64,000 nt of DNA from NCBI RefSeq assembly GCF_900172355.1, contig NZ_FWFZ01000003.1, positions 186,001-250,000 of the forward strand, read 5' to 3'. Positions 60,748 to 64,000 of this stretch are shown piece after piece (the first letter of the stretch is position 1; each line of letters opens with the position of its first letter). Below the pieces are notes generated by a model. That model was not told the DNA's origin and made no database searches. It worked only from the letters and a program-made list of their open reading frames with translations. This stretch comes from Roseisalinus antarcticus (GTDB taxonomy: Bacteria; Pseudomonadota; Alphaproteobacteria; Rhodobacterales; Rhodobacteraceae). The translations under genes and the position numbers were made by a program.

Positions 60748-61722
60748 TCAGAAGACGGGCTTGGAGAACTCGTCCATGTTGTCCTGAGTGATCTTCGGCG
60801 TGTCGAAGTAGTTCAGGAACGGCACATCTTCGCCGTTCAGGACGTCGATCGCTGTCTGCAGAGCAGCTTCCGCATCATCGACAGGCGACTGGTAGATGGA
60901 GCCCCAGTAGGTGCCCGCTTCCATCGCCTCGTAGCCGACGGAGAAGTTCGTCGCGCCGACGAAGGTGATGCCGTCTTCGCGGCCCGCGGCCACGGCCGCG
61001 TTCAGGGCGCCGACGCCCATGTTGTCGTCACCGGCATAGACGCCGTCGATGTCGTCGTACTTGACGAGGAAGGCTTCCATGACCTGCTGCGACTTCTCGC
61101 GGTTCCAGTCGCCGGGCTGGGTCTCGACCAGTTCGACGTTCGGGCAGACTTCGGGAAGACGCTCCTCAAAGCCCTGCGCCCGCTCGATGGCGGTGGTGTA
61201 GCCGGGCTGACCGGAAATCTGCACGACGCGGGCTTCGTCCTGGATGCCCAGGTCGGTGAAGCGCTCGCACATGATCTCGGCCGAGCGCGAGCCTTGGGTG
61301 ATGTTGTCGGGCCCGGAGAAGGACGCGACGAAATCAAAGCCGGCCTCGGCGATGTTCGAGTTGGTCACGATGACCGGGATGTCTTCCTGGAACGCCTTGC
61401 GCACGGCGGGGATGACGGCCTCGCCGTTGGTCGGCCAGATGATGATGGCGTCGACTTCCTGCTGGATCAGGTCCTCGACCTGGGCGATCTGGCGGGCGAC
61501 GTCACCACCGGCGTCGAGCACGACGGCCTCGACATTCGGGTTGGCTTCGGCCGCGGCGATGAACGCGCTTTCGTAGGTCGTCTGGTAGCTGTCGACGCCC
61601 ACGTTGTTCTGCGTGATGCCGATCCTGTAGGTTTCGTGGGCTTCCGCGAGGGCGGAGCCGGCAACACCGACGGATGCGATGGCAGTGGACACCGCGAGTG
61701 CGGTCTTGAGCTTGCTGGTCAT
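60748..61722 (-). CDS. Sugar ABC transporter substrate-binding protein (ribose-type)
   Basis: A 324-residue periplasmic protein with signal peptide MTSKLKTALAVSTAIASVGV ending near ALAEA. The type I fold has YRIGITQNNVGVDSYQTTYE, QVEDLIQQEVDAIIIWPTNG, IPVIVTNSNIAEAGFDFVAS and DGVYAGDDNMGVGALNAAVA. It is the first gene of the six-gene operon and binds an unknown monosaccharide or polyol. The divergent gene is the winged-helix/solute-binding fusion regulator. Confidence 0.92.
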   Translation of the reverse strand: MTSKLKTALAVSTAIASVGVAGSALAEAHETYRIGITQNNVGVDSYQTTYESAFIAAAEANPNVEAVVLDAGGDVARQIAQVEDLIQQEVDAIIIWPTNGEAVIPAVRKAFQEDIPVIVTNSNIAEAGFDFVASFSGPDNITQGSRSAEIMCERFTDLGIQDEARVVQISGQPGYTTAIERAQGFEERLPEVCPNVELVETQPGDWNREKSQQVMEAFLVKYDDIDGVYAGDDNMGVGALNAAVAAGREDGITFVGATNFSVGYEAMEAGTYWGSIYQSPVDDAEAALQTAIDVLNGEDVPFLNYFDTPKITQDNMDEFSKPVF

Positions 61723-62043
61723 TATCAGGGGTCCTCCCAGAGTTTCATTCCTTGGCTGCCCGCCGTCCTCTGCGGCGCGGAATCATCCGTGGCAGCCTGG
61801 CCTACATGCTTCGTTGATCGACAAAGCCTCGGCTCGGGTCTTATTATCCAATATGGATTTTGTGACATCCATTTTGGACTAAATGGCGATATGGCTTCTC
61901 TATCGAAATGGACAACCTGTGATAGGTCAGCGATGGACAGACAGAAACCCAACCTCCGCAGGCCAAGGGACACGGCTCAAGTGATCGCCTCCGCTCACGA
62001 AAATATCCAAACTGGAAGCTCCTCCCGGGGGGCCAGGGTGGAT
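61723..62043. other. Divergent promoter region with paired operators
   Basis: About 320 bases between the binding-protein gene (-) and the regulator (+). The centre is AT-rich and contains the two TCCA-N3-TGGA palindromes at 61847-61878. In-frame ATGs at 61891 and 61933 could give longer versions of the regulator. I find no RNA gene. Confidence 0.6.
61847..61878. promoter_or_regulatory. Paired palindromes TCCA-N3-TGGA, candidate operator
   Basis: TCCA-ATA-TGGA (61847-61857) and TCCA-TTT-TGGA (61868-61878), centres exactly 21 bp apart, which is two helical turns, in a locally AT-rich region. A probable binding site for the adjacent winged-helix regulator. Confidence 0.65.
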
Positions 62044-63753
62044 ATGTTGACAGCCGCGCCGGACCTCGACCTCGTGACCGCGTTCCTGGAAGAGCTCTCT
62101 GCCGAGCTGGAGACATCGCTCGACCCCACGGCACCGAACCCCTATCTTAACATGAGCTTGCACCTGCTGCGCTGCCACCTGGAGGGTCGAACGGTGACCG
62201 CTTCGACCATGGTCGCTGCGGCCAGCGTGCCCTACGCCACGGCGACACGCAAGCTGGCCGACATGCAGAAGGCGGGGCTGATCGAGCAGCGTCCCCGTTC
62301 GCGCACCGGCAAGTCGTTCTCGCTGCATCCCAGCGAAGAGATGCTCTCGAATTGGAGCCAGCTGGCGGACCGGATTCGCCGCCAGGGCCAGCGCACCTTC
62401 GGCACCGCCGACAGGGCGCCGGCGACCTCGGATTACTATTTCGGCGGCTCCTACATGGTGGGCAAGGGCCTGATCGCCCCGCCGCAGGTGCTGCAGCGGC
62501 CGCTCAAGCTGTCCGGGGGTCTGCGGATCCTGGTGCATGGCGACCCGACCTTCATGGTGATGGACGCGCTCAAGCGCCAGTTCGAGCAGATGGTCGGTGC
62601 GCAGATCAACCAGCGCGCCTTCTCGATCGACCGGCTGCGCGAGGAAGGCCTGCGCAACGCCGCCCGCCCCACCAGCCGCTACGACCTGATCGCCGTGGAT
62701 CTGCCCTGGGTCGGCGAATTCGTCGAGAAGGGCGTGCTTACGCCACTCGAGGACGTGATGGACATCGAGCGGCTCGACCCGGGCGATTTCCACACCGCCG
62801 GCTGGCGCGGGACCCACTGGGCCGGTCATCCCTACGGCGTGCCCAGCCAGACCACGCCCGAGCTGATGTTCTACCGCCGCGACCTCTTTGCCGAGGCCGG
62901 GCTGGCCCCGCCGACGACAAGCGACGCGGTCCTCACCGCCGCGCGGGCCCTGCACAAGCCGCGCCAGGGGCGCTTCGGCATCGCGTGGAACGCCGCGCGC
63001 GGCACGGCCCTGGGCCATACGTTCATGATGACCTGCGCGGACTTCGGACAGCCCATCGTGCGGATGCCCGAGATCGCCGGCGGCTATGACGCCGACGTGC
63101 TGGCGGATGGCGACCTGGAGCTCACCATCGACACGCCTCTGGCGCTCGAAGCTTGCGAGTACATGCTGGAATTGCTGGATTATTCGCCTCCAGACATCCT
63201 CTCGATGTCCTGGTACGAACGGATTCGGCCCTATGCCTCCGGCAAGGTGGCGATGGCCTACGGTTACACCCTGCTTGCGCCCTATTTCGAGCTCGACCCA
63301 AGCTCTCCGGCACATGGCAGCACCGGATACCTGCCGCACCCGCCCGGCCCGAAGGGCAATCCGGTGGCCCCGGTGGGCGGCTACATGCTGGGGATACCGG
63401 CAAACCTGGCCAAGGAGCGCATCCCCGAAGCGGTCGAAGCGCTGATCGCCTTCACCTCGCCCGAGGCGCAGAAGGTCTACATTCAGAATGGCAGCCGCAC
63501 GGCGCCGCGCTACTCCGTTGGGGCCGACCCCGAGGTGCGCCGCCTGTCGCCGATCTTCGCCGCCGTGGACGAGATGTCCTGGCGCGACGAGCTGCAGTTC
63601 TGGCCCCGCCCGCCGATCCCGCAGATCCCCGATATCATCCAGATCTGCGGCGAGGAATTCCACGACATGCTGCGGGGAGTGAACTCTCCGCGCACCGCGC
63701 TCTCGCGGGCCCAGTCACGGGCCGAGGATGCGCTTCTGCGACAGATCACATAG
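62044..63753 (+). CDS. Winged-helix regulator fused to an ABC-type solute-binding domain
   Basis: A 569-residue protein (longer if ATG 61933 is used). Residues about 36-96 look like a winged helix-turn-helix (VTASTMVAAASVPYATATRK, then LADMQKAGLIEQRPRSRTGK). From about 158 to the end it has the family 1 solute-binding fold: LRILVHGDPTFMVMDALKRQ, YDLIAVDLPWVGEFVEKGVL, TPELMFYRRDLFAEAGL and AVEALIAFTSPEAQKVYIQN. No signal peptide, so it is cytoplasmic. The binding fold would sense a sugar and control the divergent operon and the SDR gene 10 bp downstream. Confidence 0.85.
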   Translation: MLTAAPDLDLVTAFLEELSAELETSLDPTAPNPYLNMSLHLLRCHLEGRTVTASTMVAAASVPYATATRKLADMQKAGLIEQRPRSRTGKSFSLHPSEEMLSNWSQLADRIRRQGQRTFGTADRAPATSDYYFGGSYMVGKGLIAPPQVLQRPLKLSGGLRILVHGDPTFMVMDALKRQFEQMVGAQINQRAFSIDRLREEGLRNAARPTSRYDLIAVDLPWVGEFVEKGVLTPLEDVMDIERLDPGDFHTAGWRGTHWAGHPYGVPSQTTPELMFYRRDLFAEAGLAPPTTSDAVLTAARALHKPRQGRFGIAWNAARGTALGHTFMMTCADFGQPIVRMPEIAGGYDADVLADGDLELTIDTPLALEACEYMLELLDYSPPDILSMSWYERIRPYASGKVAMAYGYTLLAPYFELDPSSPAHGSTGYLPHPPGPKGNPVAPVGGYMLGIPANLAKERIPEAVEALIAFTSPEAQKVYIQNGSRTAPRYSVGADPEVRRLSPIFAAVDEMSWRDELQFWPRPPIPQIPDIIQICGEEFHDMLRGVNSPRTALSRAQSRAEDALLRQIT

Positions 63754-63763
63754 GGAGGAATAC

Positions 63764-64000
63764 ATGGACCCCAATCGACTCACGGGAAAGAACATCCTGA
63801 TCACCGGCGCCGGCCGCGGCATGGGTGCCGCAAACGCCGAGCACTTCGCGGCGCAGGGCGGCAACGTCTGCCTCGGCGATCTCGACCTCGACGCCGCTCA
63901 GGAGATTGCCGACAAGATCAACGCCGCCGGCAACGGCAAGGCCGTGGCCGTGCGCATGGACGTGACCAAGCGCGAGGACAATGCCGCCGCCGTCGGCGCC
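63764..64000 (+). CDS. Short-chain dehydrogenase, N-terminal part (cut by window edge)
   Basis: 79 codons are visible from ATG 63764, preceded by GGGAGGA. MDPNRLTGKNILITGAGRGM opens the Rossmann fold with the TGAGRGMG cofactor motif. GGNVCLGDLDLDAAQ carries the Asp that favours NAD(H), and VRMDVTKRED is the adenine-binding strand. It follows the fusion regulator by 10 bp on the same strand and probably belongs to the same catabolic unit as the second SDR at 59871-60668. Confidence 0.9.
   Translation, partial: MDPNRLTGKNILITGAGRGMGAANAEHFAAQGGNVCLGDLDLDAAQEIADKINAAGNGKAVAVRMDVTKREDNAAAVGA

Noticed and set aside
1-64000. CRISPR arrays, prophage, insertion sequences, rRNA genes
   Set aside because: No regularly spaced repeats, transposase, integrase, capsid or rRNA sequence was recognised.

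Overview
The window is a 64 kb stretch of GC-rich chromosome that reads as a member of the Rhodobacteraceae (roseobacter-like Alphaproteobacteria). The signs are a PutR-type Lrp regulator divergent from a type B PutA, a FrcBCA-like importer with a ROK regulator, a guanidine-I riboswitch operon, a sitABCD manganese importer, betaine-demethylation genes, and stem-loop interspersed repeats of a kind I associate with this family. Gene density is high, many genes overlap by ATGA or TGATG, and both ends are cut inside genes (metG at the left, a short-chain dehydrogenase at the right).

Layout. 1-3.2 kb: end of metG, a LysR regulator, a lytic transglycosylase, a frameshifted DUF2165 membrane gene and tRNA-Leu(TAA). 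3.3-15.3 kb: a TPR protein, putR/putA (proline to glutamate), a rhomboid-VOC pair, an inositol-phosphatase-family protein with an altered metal ligand, a GGDEF-EAL protein, metR/metF and a DUF2235 hydrolase. 15.3-24.3 kb: a solitary molybdenum hydroxylase large subunit, then a sugar operon (LacI, binding protein, two permeases, a beta-propeller glycosidase, ATPase). 24.8-28.4 kb: sitABCD. 28.7-33.3 kb: a guanidine-I riboswitch, an ABC importer, a ureohydrolase best read as guanidine hydrolase, and a His-rich protein likely to handle nickel. 33.4-39.6 kb: a quinone-oxidoreductase-like protein, a TetR regulator, and a flavin demethylase / Rieske oxygenase / reductase trio for N-methylated betaines. 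39.8-44.8 kb: an MscS channel, a frameshifted sthA, and a LacI regulator divergent from a 2OG-Fe(II) dioxygenase. 44.9-49.3 kb: a FrcBCA-like importer and ROK regulator. 49.3-55.5 kb: a fatty acid desaturase, then a LacI-regulated inositol-like importer with a TIM-barrel isomerase. 55.6-64 kb: a second ribose-type importer operon with SDR and ThuA genes, divergent from an unusual regulator that fuses a winged helix to an ABC-type solute-binding fold.

How the genes fit together: this is mainly a nutrient-scavenging region with six ABC importers, each next to a regulator or riboswitch and often next to the first catabolic enzyme. Betaine demethylation could feed proline to PutA, and the guanidine operon would release ammonia and urea. 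In five of the six importers the binding-protein gene is followed by an intercistronic stem-loop, consistent with raised binding-protein expression.

The most notable points are the self-contained riboswitch-importer-hydrolase-His-rich-protein guanidine operon, the winged-helix/solute-binding fusion with a paired operator, and three genes carrying triplicated short direct repeats, two of which break the reading frame.
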